Positions 36,667 through 48,231 are shown, numbered from the stretch's first letter. The stretch: 64,000 nt of DNA from DATMER01 sp963844885 (GCA_963844885.1 CAWJQA010000012.1:1054001-1118000); one strand, 5' to 3'. Notes: generated by a model from the letters alone, not told the origin. Made by a program: numbers and translations.

Positions 36667-36727
36667 GATTGTGTCCCGCCAATTATTGTGCCTACCCTGC
36701 GAAACAGATCCAAAATTTTACCCGGAA

Positions 36728-38467
36728 TTACACCGGGACCTTCAGCTCTTCCCTACATATCGCCTCGGCTACAGGGGCTCCGAGCATTGACTTATAGTTG
36801 AGCATGAAGTCATGTATCAGCCGACGCTCCCAACCTTCGGATTTGTAGTCGCGGGTCTTCCCACCCCTTGCGCCCATGCCATCATGCTGGTGTTTGTAGT
36901 CATCAAGTGAGCCTTCACCAAAACACGCCTCTATACCATCCCTGCATTGAGGAAGCAATCCTTCTGAAAGTAGATATGCCTAAAAGCTAGGCCCTCCGGT
37001 TCCGTAGGAAGCATGACAACTTCCTCTGAGTTGGCATTAATGGTCCTCCCCAGTGCGGTGCCCACAGCCGCGACTCCCTTTTGTCCCTCCGGATCTCCAT
37101 CTGAAAAGATGATCCACTCAATGCCAAGTCTATCAAGAAGCACTACAAACTGCTTGAAGTTCTGCGCTCCTCCGACATTTACTAGGGAGATCCCAAGGTC
37201 ATGCACATTTCTTATCGCCCAATGTTTGGCAGCGAAGACCGGCAACGCCGCCTCTTCTGTTTCGCCCTCGACGAGAACCACTACCCGTGCAAAGAGGAAC
37301 CTCTCGTCTTTGCTTGCACAAGTCTTTGTACTTTCTCAAGCTCCTCTTGAGTGAAGGTCGACTTCCCGGATTGGTTGTGCTTTTCAAGCCAAGAAATCCG
37401 GGCAAATGGACCCGATCTTCTAAATACTCGGAAATCGAAAATATCTGCAACGCTCGTGACATAGGGAGAATGCGTAGAAATTAACCGCTGCCCCATTATG
37501 GTACTGGCGAGCTCGAATACTGCACGTTGCGCCTGAGGGTGGAGGTGGGCTTCTGGCTCCTCCAGAGCAAGGAGCGTCAGGGCGGCCGGGTCGGTAGCCG
37601 AACGAGTCTTGACAAACGCGCTAAATACGGTCAGAGCAGCCAAGCTGCGGGTGCCCATTCCTTGTCGCGCCATTGGATTGCTGCGCTCCCGGGAGCGCGT
37701 AGGCGAACATCCATTCCTCTGGCCAAGTCCTCCACCTTTGCGGGAAGGGCTCTATGGCGACACCGCCATTGCCGGGAGTCAGCGCCTCTGTAATACGGTC
37801 GATTTCGACGCGTATTCGTTCGAGCACAGGGCTTCCCTTTATGATTTGGTCACTCAAATTACCGAGCGCCGCCTCTATCTGCTGTCGTAGTTCGTCGTGA
37901 AGATCGAGAGACCCTGCCAACTTAGCCCAATAGGTGGCTCTACCTTGAAGTTGATCCACAATGTCACGCCTGGCATCTAAGAAGTTGTATGAGAAGAGCT
38001 CCAAAATTTCCCTGGATACTGCAGGCCTCTTGAGCTCGTCAAGGCTAGCAGCTTCCTTGGCGTTCTGGCCCAGCCCTTCAGGAAACTACGGCGGGGCCAG
38101 ATTCCCCCTCCGCGCTTGGAGTCCGGGGAACAACTTGTGCGAATGGCTACAAACTCAGGCCCTTTCGCGGGAAGTTGAACGGCCTCACCAAAGAGGTCCC
38201 GAGCCACCTCGCTGAATTCGTCACCGGTACCTGGCTTGACTAGAAGATCGATAGTAAAGCTCTCTGCATGAGAACCTTCCGCGTCAATATAGAGATCCTC
38301 AATGGTCGCGCGGAGCTCCCCCAAGGCGACCCCCGAGCTTGCAGCAGCGCCGTCTTCCCTGAGTTGTTGGCGCCGATCAATACCGTAAGGTTCGCCAGCG
38401 GCAGCCAAACATCGCGAAGCAGACGGAAGTTCTCGATTCTAGCCTCAACTATCCTAATGTGGTTCAT
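36728..38467 (-). pseudogene. gajA: OLD-family ATPase-TOPRIM nuclease, GajA of a Gabija-like system, multiply frame-broken
   Basis: About 579 residues if repaired, the size of GajA. Order: IVEARIENFRLLRDVWLPL with Walker A IGANNSGKTALLQA; a middle part in three frames; MARQGMGTRSLAAL; Walker B LLALEEPEAHLHPQAQ; STHSPYVT; then the TOPRIM domain VLVEGETEEAALPVFA with IIFSDGDPEGQKG. At least five frame changes are needed (near 38335, 38090, 37680, 37290 and 36950). GajA nicks DNA when nucleotide levels fall during phage infection. Either a dead gene or a poor consensus here. Confidence 0.7.
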
Positions 38468-38619
38468 AGAGTCCGTTTCTAGGCGGCCGAACCGCGTTCA
38501 ACCCCGGCCGATGGTGCCCTCTTTCAGCATAACAGGGGATCGCTCCGAAGTGTCCGCCGCGCACGCCGGGGAGGGCAGGCCGGACTCCGCCAAGAATCCG
38601 AGTCGCGCGTCGGCTGGGC

Positions 38620-38712
38620 TCATGGCTCCTCCGCGCGCCGGATCTCGGACGGGATGACCAGCCGGCCCTGCGGGCCTACGGTGACGGTTGCGGGGCTTGT
38701 GAGCTTGTCCAT
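38620..38712 (-). pseudogene. truncated AbrB/MazE-type antitoxin
   Basis: 30 codons. TVGPQGRLVIPSEIRRAEEP is the start of an AbrB swapped-hairpin domain, but the frame stops right after it, so the second half and any partner toxin are missing. A relic of a toxin-antitoxin pair. Confidence 0.5.
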
Positions 38713-38779
38713 GGTCTTTCAATTATGCTACGAATTGGGGCATGATTCCCGGAGCCGGGGCCGTGCTCTCTCTCCGCAA

Positions 38780-39276
38780 CTAGCGACACTTCTTCCAGGT
38801 AGGTTCGGACCCCGTGTGGACGGACGGCGGCGGCCTCGGACTCGGTGGCCGGCCGTCCTTCTCAGCTCTCCAAGAATCACCCAAACGGGGCTCCCGGACC
38901 CGCAAACCCCCGCCGTTCCTCATTTTCAGCCTCTCGATGAGCTCGACGAGGCTCTCATCGAGTTGGACGAGGCTCTCATCGAGATTGGCGAGCCTCTCGT
39001 CGAGGTCGACGAACCTCTCATCGACCTCGTTGAGCCTCTCATCGAGTCTGACGAGCCTCTCGTCGAGCTCGTCGAGCTTCCCATCGACCTCTTGAGCCTC
39101 TCGTCGAGCTCATCGAGCCTCTCGTTGAGGTCATCGAGCCTCTCGTCGAGGTCGTTGAGCCTCTCATCGGACTCGTTGAGCCTCTCATCGAGGTCGTTGA
39201 GGCTCTCATCGAGTCTGAGGAGCCTCTCGTCGAGGTCGATGAGCCTCTCATCGGGGATGTTGAGAGGCTCGTCCAA
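38780..39276 (-). CDS. putative coiled-coil protein of leucine heptads, encoded by a 21-bp repeat array
   Basis: About 165 residues from a TTG if one 20-base unit (39077-39096) is restored to 21. The minus-strand translation is a run of seven-residue units such as LDERLND and LDESLVQ with Leu at the a and d positions over about 16 units, then a basic, Pro-rich tail ending WKKCR. Fifteen of 16 units keep the 21-base length, as expected for coding selection. No ATG and no clear ribosome site, so expression is unproven. Function unknown. Confidence 0.4.
38930..39264. repeat. tandem array of sixteen 21-bp units
   Basis: Unit pattern on the plus strand: CCTCTCRTCGAGNTCGNNGAG. Fifteen units are exactly 21 bases and one (39077-39096) is 20. 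Each unit contains the dyad CTCRTCGAG. The shared GC-rich core also seen near the 3265-3540 array lies 78 bases to the left. Confidence 0.9.
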
Positions 39277-39447
39277 CTCGACGAGAGCCTCGTGACCCCC
39301 GTCGAGAGGCCCCCCGCGGCGACTGCGGAGGGCGACAGCCTGGTTCCCTCTCTACGTGCCGGTCAACAAATCCGTACGCGACTCGATTTCCGTCTGAATG
39401 AGGCTGTCGGCAGTACCGCGCGTTCATCGCGAGGTACATTGGTCCTC

Positions 39448-40422
39448 CTAGTCCAACAGCCCCTGATCGCGCATCCACTCCTCGTTGAGCTTCGAGAGGT
39501 AGCGGTCGCCGGCATCGGGGAACAGCGTGACCACCAGGGCCTCCTCGGGCAGCTCCCGGGCGATGCGGCGGGCGCCTCGGCCGCGGCGCCGCCGGACGAG
39601 CCGGTGAAGATCGACTCCTGGCGCGCGAGATCCCGGGTGGCGCGGTAGGCGCACTTGTCATCGACCTTGACGATCTCGTCGATGTAGTCCCACCAGACGG
39701 TCGAGGGCATGAAGTCCTCGCCGATGCCGTCGATCAGGTACTGGTGGATGGTTTCCTGCGGCGGCAGCTCGCGGTGCTCGATGTAGTACTCATAGACGCT
39801 GCCGATCGGATCGACGCCGATCACGCGGACGTTCGGGTTCTGCTCCTTCAGGTACTTCGCGGTGCCGCTGATCGTGCCGCCGGTGCCCACGCCGGCGACC
39901 CAGTGCGTGACCTTGCCGTCGGTCTGGCGCCAGATCTCCGGGCCGGTCGACTGTAGTGCGCTTCGGGGTTTGCCTGGTTGTAGTACTGGTAGGGAAGGAA
40001 GGCGCCCTCTTCGTCGCGGATCCGCTCGGCCACTTTGTAGTACGAGCGCGGATCGGTCGCCTCGACGTTCGGTCGGGCAGGTGAAAACCTTGGCGCCATA
40101 GGGCCTCGAGCAGCGCGACCTTCTCCTTCGGGATCTTGTCCGCGGCCGTGCAGATCAGCTTGTAGCCCCTCAAGTTGGCGGCCATGGCGAGACCCACGCC
40201 GGTGTTGCCGGAGGTGGGCTCGACGATCGTGCCGCCGGGCTTGAACAGGCCCGGCCTTCTCGCCGGCCTCGATCATCGCGATGCCGATGCGGTCCTTGAC
40301 GCTGCCGCCGGGGTTGAAGTACTCCACCTTGGCGGCAAGGGTGGACGGTCCGGGGTGGAACCGGCCGAGCTTGACGAGCGGCGTGTTCCCCAGGGTCTCG
40401 AGAATGTGTTGTAGATTTCCAT
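39448..40422 (-). CDS. cystathionine beta-synthase / cysteine synthase family enzyme, several frame breaks
   Basis: About 324 residues when joined. ETLGNTPLVKLGRF, FNPGGSVKDRIGIAMIEAGE (PLP Lys), EPTSGNTGVGLAMAA, PRSYYKVAERI and VAGVGTGGTISGTAKYLKE follow the family order, then IGVDPIGSVYEYY. The GIGEDFMPSTVWWDYIDEIVKV part is closer to cystathionine beta-synthases than to CysK/CysM. No regulatory CBS pair is present. Frame breaks lie near 40240, 40090, 39955 and 39570. Role: sulfur amino-acid metabolism. Confidence 0.8.
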
Positions 40423-40492
40423 GGTATCTCCAGAAGAGCGGGCGGGATGGTAGCACACCGCCTCCGGAGCTCCCGATCCTGGTCCAACCGGC

Positions 40493-41563
40493 CTACTTCT
40501 CTTCCCAGTCCCAGAAGAAGTCCTTGTTGGTGAGGACCGTCTCCTCCTCCTTCTGGGCCTCGTCAGGCGTGAAGCCTCCCTGCGCGCGGCGTCACTTCGC
40601 CGCGGATGACCCCGAGCTGCTCCTCGAGATCCTCGGTCTCGCGCTCCCAGTAGTCCTCGGTCCCGAACTGCGGCCAGGCCGCCGGGAAGACGGATCGTGC
40701 CAGCGCTTGGCCAGCCAGGCCGCGTAGTGGATCATGCGCAGGCCGCGCAGCGGCTCGATCAGGGCGAGCGTGGAGCGGTCGAAGTCGCGGAACTGCTCGT
40801 AGCCGTCGAGGAAGACCTCCCGCTGGCGCAACGCCTCGGCGTCGCGGCCGGAGAGGGCCAGCCAGAGGTCCTGCACGGCGGGGCCGACCACCATGTCGTC
40901 GAAGTCGAGGATGTGGAGCAGCGCCGTCCCGGAACAGGAGGTTGCCCAGGTGCAGGTCGCCGTGGATGCGGTGGACGGCACCCCGCCAGGCGCTCGTCGG
41001 CGATGTCGGCGATGTCGAGCCGCGGCGTCGAAGTAGCGGTCTGCAGACGTGCGCCGGCAGGGTGTCGTGCTCGGCGAGCCAGGCGCAGGTCCTCGCGGAC
41101 GTAGGGTCCGCGGTGAGCCGGAGCCGGTGCTCGGCCGGGCGGCGGCGCGCCGACGTTGTGCATCCGCGCCACGAGGCGGCCGAGGCGGCGGACCAGCTCG
41201 TCGTCGAGCTCGTCGGGCGCGCGGCCGCCGCGGCGGTCGGAGAGCGCAGTACAGATGCCTCGATCCGCCGAGGGTCCGCCGTCCGGGAAGGGCCGCATCG
41301 GTACAGACGGGGATCTCGTCGGCGGCGAGGTCGTCGAGGAACTGGTGCTCCTCCAGGATCTGCTCGCCGCTCCAGCGGCCGGGGCGGTAGAACTTGGCGA
41401 CGACCCGGGTGCGGTCCGCCAGCTCGACCTCGTAGACCCGGTTCTCGAACGAGTTCAGGGGGTAGCAGACCGGATTGCAGCGCAGTCCGCCGGCCTCGAC
41501 CGCATCGAGCACCTTCTCGGGAGTGAGCGACAAGAAGAGGCCGGTGGTGCCATCAGGCTTCAT
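40493..41563 (-). CDS. srkA: stress response kinase SrkA (YihE/RdoA type), several frame breaks
   Basis: About 356 residues. LNSFENRVYEVELADRTRVV and VAKFYRPGRWSGEQILEEHQF are the SrkA N-lobe blocks. After frame changes near 41270, 41130, 40990 and 40930 come a HGDLHLGNLL-type loop and LHILDFDDMVVGPAVQDLWLAL. A last change near 40695 leads to an end reading LTNKDFFWDWEEK, assigned to this gene by its position and frame size. SrkA is a Ser/Thr kinase that counters stress-induced death in enterobacteria. Confidence 0.75.
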
Positions 41564-41590
41564 GGGGCCAGGGTAGCATGGGGATCGGGC

Positions 41591-41622
41591 GTCAAAGACC
41601 GTCCTTGCCCTTGCGGTAGACT
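41591..41622 (+). promoter_or_regulatory. possible promoter of the GspE/PilB gene
   Basis: GTCAA at 41591-41595 and TAGACT at 41617-41622, eight bases before the start codon. Same two elements and near-equal spacing as at 6477-6508. Confidence 0.35.
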
Positions 41623-41629
41623 CCCAGCC

Positions 41630-43171
41630 ATGACCGAGCCCGCCCAACCCGAGTTCACCGAGCTCTCACAGTTCGAGATCGATCCGCGGTCGGTGCGGAT
41701 GCTCGAGCGCGAGTATTGCCTGGAGAACGACGTGGTCGTTCTCGGCACGGTGGACCGAGCCCCCGGAGAGCCGCCCGAGCCGCCCGAGCCGGTGACCGTG
41801 GGGATGCTCGACCCTTCGCGGCGGGCGCTGGTCCATGCGGTCTCCAAGAGGCTCGGACGGCCGGTGCGGGCCGTCCAGCTCAACGCGTGGGAGATCCGCC
41901 GCGCTCTCGACGAAGCCTACGGCGTGGCCGAGGAGAATCGGGCACGGCTGATCCTGCGGCCCGTCCGCGCCATCTCGTTCGAGCGCGACGGCGAGGTTCC
42001 GGACCTCCTCGACGAGATCCTCGGCCAGGCCGTCAGCCTCAAGGCCAGCGACGTCCATATCGAGTCGTACGAGAACGACGTGGATGTCCGCTTCCGGGTC
42101 GACGGCGTCCTCCGGCAGGTCGCCACCCCGCTCGCCCGCGACAACGTCCAGGCCGCGGTCAGCCGGCTCAAGGTTCTCTCCGGCCTCGACGTGGCCGAGC
42201 GGCGCAAGTCCCAGGACGGCCGCATCCAGGCCACCTTCCAAAGCGGCGGCGAGCAGAGGAACGTGGACTTCCGGCTTTCCGTGGTGCCCGGGCCGTTCGG
42301 CGAGGACGCGGTTCTGCGCATCCTCGACAGCGCCGCCCCCCTGCCGCTGGAGCAGCTCGGCCTCGGCGACGAGGAATTATCCACATTCGAGCGCCTGATC
42401 AACAATCCCGAGGGGCTTATCCTCGTCACCGGCCCCACCGGCAGCGGCAAAACCACCAGCCTCTACGCCGCGCTCCACCGCATCAACACGCCCGAGAACA
42501 AGATCCTCACCGTCGAAGACCCCATCGAGTACAACTTCGAGAAGACCAACCAGAAGCAGGTCTCGTCGAACATGGGGTTCGCCGACTACGCCCGGGCCTT
42601 CATGCGCCAGAACCCGGACATCATCCTGATCGGCGAGATCCGCGACGAGGATACCGCCGCCGCCGCCATCCGCGCCGCCCAGACCGGCCACCTGGTCTTT
42701 TCGACCCTCCACACCACCGACGCCGTGCGGACCATCTCGCGCCTCCTGACCCTGGGGATCGATCCGGGGCTGATCGCGGGCTGCCTGCTCGGCGCCATGT
42801 CGCAGCGGCTGGTCCGCAAGCTCTGCCCGGAGTGCCGGGTGGAGGCCGAGCCGGGCTCGCGCGAAGCCCGCCGGCTGGATCTCGGGCCGGACGACGGACC
42901 GTTCTTCCAGGCTCGTCCGAAACCGGGCTGCCCCACCTGCGGCGGCCGGGGCTACAAGGGGCGGGTCGGCGTCTACGAGCTGTTCGTGCTCGATCCGGAG
43001 CTGGCCGACCGGATCGCCGACCGCGCGCCCATCCACCAGATCCGTTCCACCGCGATCGGCAAGGGGATGAAGACACTCGTCGACGACGCGCTCCGCAAAG
43101 CCCGCACCGGGGTCACCTCCCTGGAGGAGATCCTCAGGACCGTGCCGTACCGGATGCTGGCGGGAGGCTGA
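41630..43171 (+). CDS. type II secretion / type IV pilus assembly ATPase (GspE/PilB)
   Basis: 513 residues from ATG 41630. An N-terminal GspE-N-like domain precedes SLKASDVHIESYENDVDVRFRVDG, Walker A VTGPTGSGKTTSLYAAL, the Asp box TVEDPIEY, Walker B NPDIILIGEIRDEDTA and HLVFSTLHTTDA. The zinc-binding cysteines (LCPEC and GCPTCGG) mark GspE/PilB over PilT. It drives pilin or pseudopilin polymerisation. No other secretion gene is in the window, so GspE and PilB cannot be told apart. Confidence 0.9.
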   Translation: MTEPAQPEFTELSQFEIDPRSVRMLEREYCLENDVVVLGTVDRAPGEPPEPPEPVTVGMLDPSRRALVHAVSKRLGRPVRAVQLNAWEIRRALDEAYGVAEENRARLILRPVRAISFERDGEVPDLLDEILGQAVSLKASDVHIESYENDVDVRFRVDGVLRQVATPLARDNVQAAVSRLKVLSGLDVAERRKSQDGRIQATFQSGGEQRNVDFRLSVVPGPFGEDAVLRILDSAAPLPLEQLGLGDEELSTFERLINNPEGLILVTGPTGSGKTTSLYAALHRINTPENKILTVEDPIEYNFEKTNQKQVSSNMGFADYARAFMRQNPDIILIGEIRDEDTAAAAIRAAQTGHLVFSTLHTTDAVRTISRLLTLGIDPGLIAGCLLGAMSQRLVRKLCPECRVEAEPGSREARRLDLGPDDGPFFQARPKPGCPTCGGRGYKGRVGVYELFVLDPELADRIADRAPIHQIRSTAIGKGMKTLVDDALRKARTGVTSLEEILRTVPYRMLAGG

Positions 43172-43182
43172 AGAAGGACGGC

Positions 43183-43202
43183 GGAGCGGCCGGAGCCGCT
43201 CC
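43183..43202. terminator. bidirectional terminator-like hairpin
   Basis: GGAGCGGC and GCCGCTCC (43183-43190, 43195-43202) with loop CGGA, between the convergent ATPase and matrixin genes. No U-tract. Confidence 0.45.
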
Positions 43203-43212
43203 CCCGGGAAGG

Positions 43213-45162
43213 TCAGTTCTTCTCGGAGAACAGCAGCGAGAACATGAAGTTCTCGACGGCGTCCTGCGTGAAGGTCACACCGTCGTTCGAAATGTAGGAG
43301 TAGCCGTAGATCGGCGCGTCGTTGAACCGCACGCCACCGTCGAGGCCGATCAGCGGCGGCACACCCGAAGGACCGGGGAACGGCGCCGCCGTGGGGATGC
43401 GCAGCACCAGGAAAAGGTTCTGGATCTCGCCCGCCTGGATGCCCTGTCTCACGAAGGCCGACGTCGCCTCGGGAAGCGGGAAGTAGAAGGGGGCGAAGTC
43501 GTTGTCCTGGGCGAGAAAATCGGCTTCGCGCACCAGCGGGTGGGCGAGGTCGAGAGTCGCGGTGGAGCCGCTGACCGTGCCGGTGACGAGCGTCGCCTCG
43601 GCAAAGACAGGGGCCGCGGATGCGTCTGACACGTAGGTCTGGAAGGTGGCCGCCTGCATCACCAGGCCGTCGCTCGGATCGAGGATCAGGATCTGGCTCG
43701 CCGGGACCCGCACCGCGTAGTAACGGCCCGGAGTCGCGGCCGTGAAACCGACGAAGTCGCGGCTGCCGAAATTCGCGACCGCGAGCTGCCGGTTGGTCAC
43801 GATGTCGATGCCGTCGACGGTCTGCCCGGCCTGAACCGGGACCGCGACCGCCTCGCCGGGGCGGGCTTCGTCGGCCGAGTCGTTCGGGGTCCAATACTCC
43901 TCGTTGAAATCGAGCTGGCCGAAGAGGTCGCCGATCTGGGCGTTGTAGCTGATCGAGGTGGACCCGACCGGCAGGCCGTCGACCGCCTCGACCCCGATGT
44001 CGTAGTGACCCGCGCGGACCGGCAGGACGTAACTCCCATCCACGATGTTGAACGACGGGGACACCAGGGAGAGGCCGCCGGTGCTCGGGTTGTAGGAGAG
44101 TTGGGAGGTGCCGCTGAAGCCGCTGGAGACGAGGGAACCGTCCTCCAGGCTCGTGGCCGACACGCTGGCACCGGCGACCGGCTCGCCGTACACCCCGTGC
44201 TGGACCGAGCCCTTGATCAGACCGTAGAGGGAGCTGAAGGACTGGTCGCCGGACTGGAGGGCCGCGGGCCCTGAAGCGGCGGTCCCCTCGGGATAGAAAT
44301 ACGAGCTCCAGGCGATGTCGTCCGCATCCAGCGAGCGCTGCGAGAGCTCGGCGGCGGGATCGCCGAGGTCGATGAAGGGGAACATGGTCGCGCCGGTGCC
44401 GTCCGTCTTGCTGATCATGTTGTTGAGCACATGCGACAGGCCGTGCGAATGGCCGAATTCGTGCGTGGCCACCGCCCGCAGATCGACCGAGCGGGTGTTG
44501 GCGTCGGCGGCGGTGTCCGCGACGGTGAACCGGAAGCCGTTGGACCCCTTGGTGTTGAATTGGACGTCGTTGTCCAGGATGGTACCAGCCTTGTAGAACC
44601 CGGCGGGAAACTCGATGTCGCCGTCGTGGTCCACGTCGGTGCATACCGAGATCGCCGACGAGACGTCGGAGTCGCCGTCGAGGTCGATGTCATCACCGTC
44701 GACCAGGTTGACGTCGGCAGCCAGCGTAAACGAGGGGGACGACGCGATCGGCGAGAAGGAAGGGGAGGTACGGAAGGTCAGCTCGTTGATCATGTCGAAC
44801 CCGGCCTGACTCCGATTGGCGACGGTGCCCGTGATCCGCATGTCGATGTAGGAGGTCGGGATGTTGTTCCACTGATCGAAGGACTGCCGGAGCGCGGCAG
44901 TGGCGCCGGCGAGCGACAGGAACGGCGCGCCCAGGGGATTCGGGATCGGGTCGAGAGTGCTGTTCATCCGGTAGGAGACCGGAATGCAGCGCTCGTCCCA
45001 GTGGATCGGTATCAGCTTGGCGACGATCTGGCCGGGGATCGGCGAGGGCACATAGCCCGTAAGGTCGAAGCCCTTGAGAGCGCCGCCGGCGAAGGCCGGG
45101 GCGGCGAGGATGACGGCCGACGACAGAGCGGCCAGAGCGGTCTTGAGCAACCGGAGCGGCAT
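43213..45162 (-). CDS. secreted matrixin-like (metzincin) metalloprotease
   Basis: 649 residues from ATG 45162, chosen for GAGGAG just upstream and the signal peptide ending APAFAGG. The zinc site is THEFGHSHGLSH (HExxHxxGxxH, near residue 255), with a downstream Met in TGATMF as Met-turn candidate. The N-terminal part (PIHWDERCIPVSYRMNS) is typical of bacterial matrixins. The C-terminal 300 residues are beta-rich with a carboxypeptidase-regulatory-like repeat. Cotranscribed with the secreted protein upstream. Confidence 0.85.
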   Translation of the reverse strand: MPLRLLKTALAALSSAVILAAPAFAGGALKGFDLTGYVPSPIPGQIVAKLIPIHWDERCIPVSYRMNSTLDPIPNPLGAPFLSLAGATAALRQSFDQWNNIPTSYIDMRITGTVANRSQAGFDMINELTFRTSPSFSPIASSPSFTLAADVNLVDGDDIDLDGDSDVSSAISVCTDVDHDGDIEFPAGFYKAGTILDNDVQFNTKGSNGFRFTVADTAADANTRSVDLRAVATHEFGHSHGLSHVLNNMISKTDGTGATMFPFIDLGDPAAELSQRSLDADDIAWSSYFYPEGTAASGPAALQSGDQSFSSLYGLIKGSVQHGVYGEPVAGASVSATSLEDGSLVSSGFSGTSQLSYNPSTGGLSLVSPSFNIVDGSYVLPVRAGHYDIGVEAVDGLPVGSTSISYNAQIGDLFGQLDFNEEYWTPNDSADEARPGEAVAVPVQAGQTVDGIDIVTNRQLAVANFGSRDFVGFTAATPGRYYAVRVPASQILILDPSDGLVMQAATFQTYVSDASAAPVFAEATLVTGTVSGSTATLDLAHPLVREADFLAQDNDFAPFYFPLPEATSAFVRQGIQAGEIQNLFLVLRIPTAAPFPGPSGVPPLIGLDGGVRFNDAPIYGYSYISNDGVTFTQDAVENFMFSLLFSEKN

Positions 45163-45212
45163 GAGGTTTCTCCTCGAAAAATTACCGTGACCGAAAATTG
45201 AAAAGGCGCGCA

Positions 45213-45779
45213 TCACGGTACCCTTTCAGCCGCGACCTCGCGGATCGTTTCCCGAAGCTGCCGCAGGCTGATCGAAATGGATCCGCCGCGGACGGTCTCC
45301 GTGCCGTTCTGGAGTTGGAGACCGCTCAGGTTCTGAGTCGCGACCGGACCCGATTCCCTCGTCTCCACGAGCGTGAATTTTCCCTGCGAATCGCCGACGA
45401 CCGAATAGCCGTCCCGCACCAGGCTGTCCGGTGTCAGGAACAGCAACACCTGCTCCCGCACCAGGATCTCCGCGCCCCCTGGATAGGTCGCGGCGATGGG
45501 GATCTTGCGGTTGGCGTCCACACCTCCGGGCAGCACGACGGTGAGCTCCCGGCCGGCGTCGCCCTTGAGCACCTCGCCGACCGCGATGGTCGCCTTGGTC
45601 ACCAGCATGCGCCCCACCCAGGCGGTCTCGAGATGGGTGCAACGGCCCGTCAGGACGATCCCGGACTGGCGGATCAGGTCTCTGTCGGTCTGCTTCAGCA
45701 GCGTTGTGGCCCAGAGAGCCGGAGCCGTCAGAACCACGACGGCCCACAGCAGGGCCTTTGTTACTCGTTTCATCATCAT
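45213..45779 (-). CDS. secreted protein of unknown function, matrixin partner
   Basis: 188 residues with AGGAGG before the ATG and a signal peptide ending PALWATT. It contains GRCTHLETAWVGRMLVTKATIAVGEVLKGD and VREQVLLFLTPD, a beta-rich pattern resembling small secreted proteins found beside metalloproteases in related bacteria. It is 50 bases before the matrixin gene, suggesting a shared transcript; an inhibitor or chaperone role is a guess. Confidence 0.6.
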   Translation of the reverse strand: MMMKRVTKALLWAVVVLTAPALWATTLLKQTDRDLIRQSGIVLTGRCTHLETAWVGRMLVTKATIAVGEVLKGDAGRELTVVLPGGVDANRKIPIAATYPGGAEILVREQVLLFLTPDSLVRDGYSVVGDSQGKFTLVETRESGPVATQNLSGLQLQNGTETVRGGSISISLRQLRETIREVAAERVP

Positions 45780-45936
45780 TCCTCCTTACATCGAAAAGAT
45801 GGGATGCAATGTGCCTGCTTCAGTTCAGAGTGCGGCGCGGAGTGGAAAGAGAGCCGCCGGAGTGGAGACTGCGGTAGAATCCGCCGCCCGGACCCCGCCG
45901 GTCCCCGAACCCCTCGAACCATCCAGGAGCAGCACC

Positions 45937-47622
<1,686 letters not shown>

Positions 47623-47670
47623 AGGCGGAGATCTGGCACCGCCCTTGCAGTCCTCTCCTGACCGAGCAGC

Positions 47671-47696
47671 CGGTGGGCGGGTTCTTCCGCCCACCG
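47671..47696 (+). terminator. second hairpin downstream of ettA
   Basis: CGGTGGGCGG and CCGCCCACCG form a 10-bp stem with loop GTTCTT. It lies about 30 bases before the next start codon, so it could also act in that gene's leader. Confidence 0.45.
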
Positions 47697-47727
47697 CAGG
47701 ATACGCGGAACTTGGAGAGGAACTCTC

Positions 47728-48213
47728 ATGAAGAAGTCAATGCTTTACATCCTGGCGACCTTCCTTCTGACCGCCGGCGCCGTCATGGCGCAGAGCGCGA
47801 ACACGTCGGCCCCGGGCCCTACGATCCAGCGTGAGCCCGGCATGAACAGCAACAACCTGCCCAACCCGGGCAACCCCCAGACCGATCTCAGCCACCGCGA
47901 CACCGATGTGACCGCGACCACCACGACCACCGCCACCGGGACCACAGGCACGGCCGCCACGGGCACCACAACCACCACCACCACCACGACCGGCACCGAG
48001 ACCGAGAGCACCAAGGGCATGGACATGAACATGGATACCGACGCCCATGCGAAAGGTGCGGTTGACGTCGACGTGAAGCACCCCGCCACCGACACCCCTG
48101 TGAACACCCGCGCGCTGCCGAACACCGCGAGCGAGCTGCCGCTGCTGGGCATTGCCGGCCTGCTGGCTCTGGGCTCGGCCCTCGTGGTTCGCGTGGCCCG
48201 GCGGAACGGCTGA
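47728..48213 (+). CDS. sortase substrate with LPNTA sorting signal
   Basis: 161 residues with GGAGAGG before the ATG. Signal peptide (MKKSMLYILATFLLTAGAVMAQ), a Thr-rich low-complexity stretch (about residues 60-92), an Asp/Met-rich part (MDMNMDTDAHAKG) and a complete C-terminal sorting signal: RALPNTASELP, a hydrophobic span and the basic tail RVARRNG. LPNTA is the motif recognised by class D sortases. A sortase gene is 93 bases downstream. Confidence 0.8.
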   Translation: MKKSMLYILATFLLTAGAVMAQSANTSAPGPTIQREPGMNSNNLPNPGNPQTDLSHRDTDVTATTTTTATGTTGTAATGTTTTTTTTTGTETESTKGMDMNMDTDAHAKGAVDVDVKHPATDTPVNTRALPNTASELPLLGIAGLLALGSALVVRVARRNG

Positions 48214-48231
48214 GCCTGACGGCTCTTTTTT
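48212..48231 (+). terminator. short hairpin with T6 after the sortase-substrate gene
   Basis: GAGCC, loop TGAC, GGCTC, then six T. A small intrinsic terminator that starts at the stop codon; weak stem. Confidence 0.45.

Noticed and set aside
38654..39295. Ser/Leu-rich plus-strand open frame across the 21-bp array
   Set aside because: It has no sensible protein pattern (runs of SLSSRSLSLSS); the minus strand gives regular Leu heptads instead.
41156..41629. N-terminal extension of the GspE/PilB protein
   Set aside because: The upstream frame is antisense to srkA; ATG 41630 follows promoter-like boxes and starts the recognisable protein.
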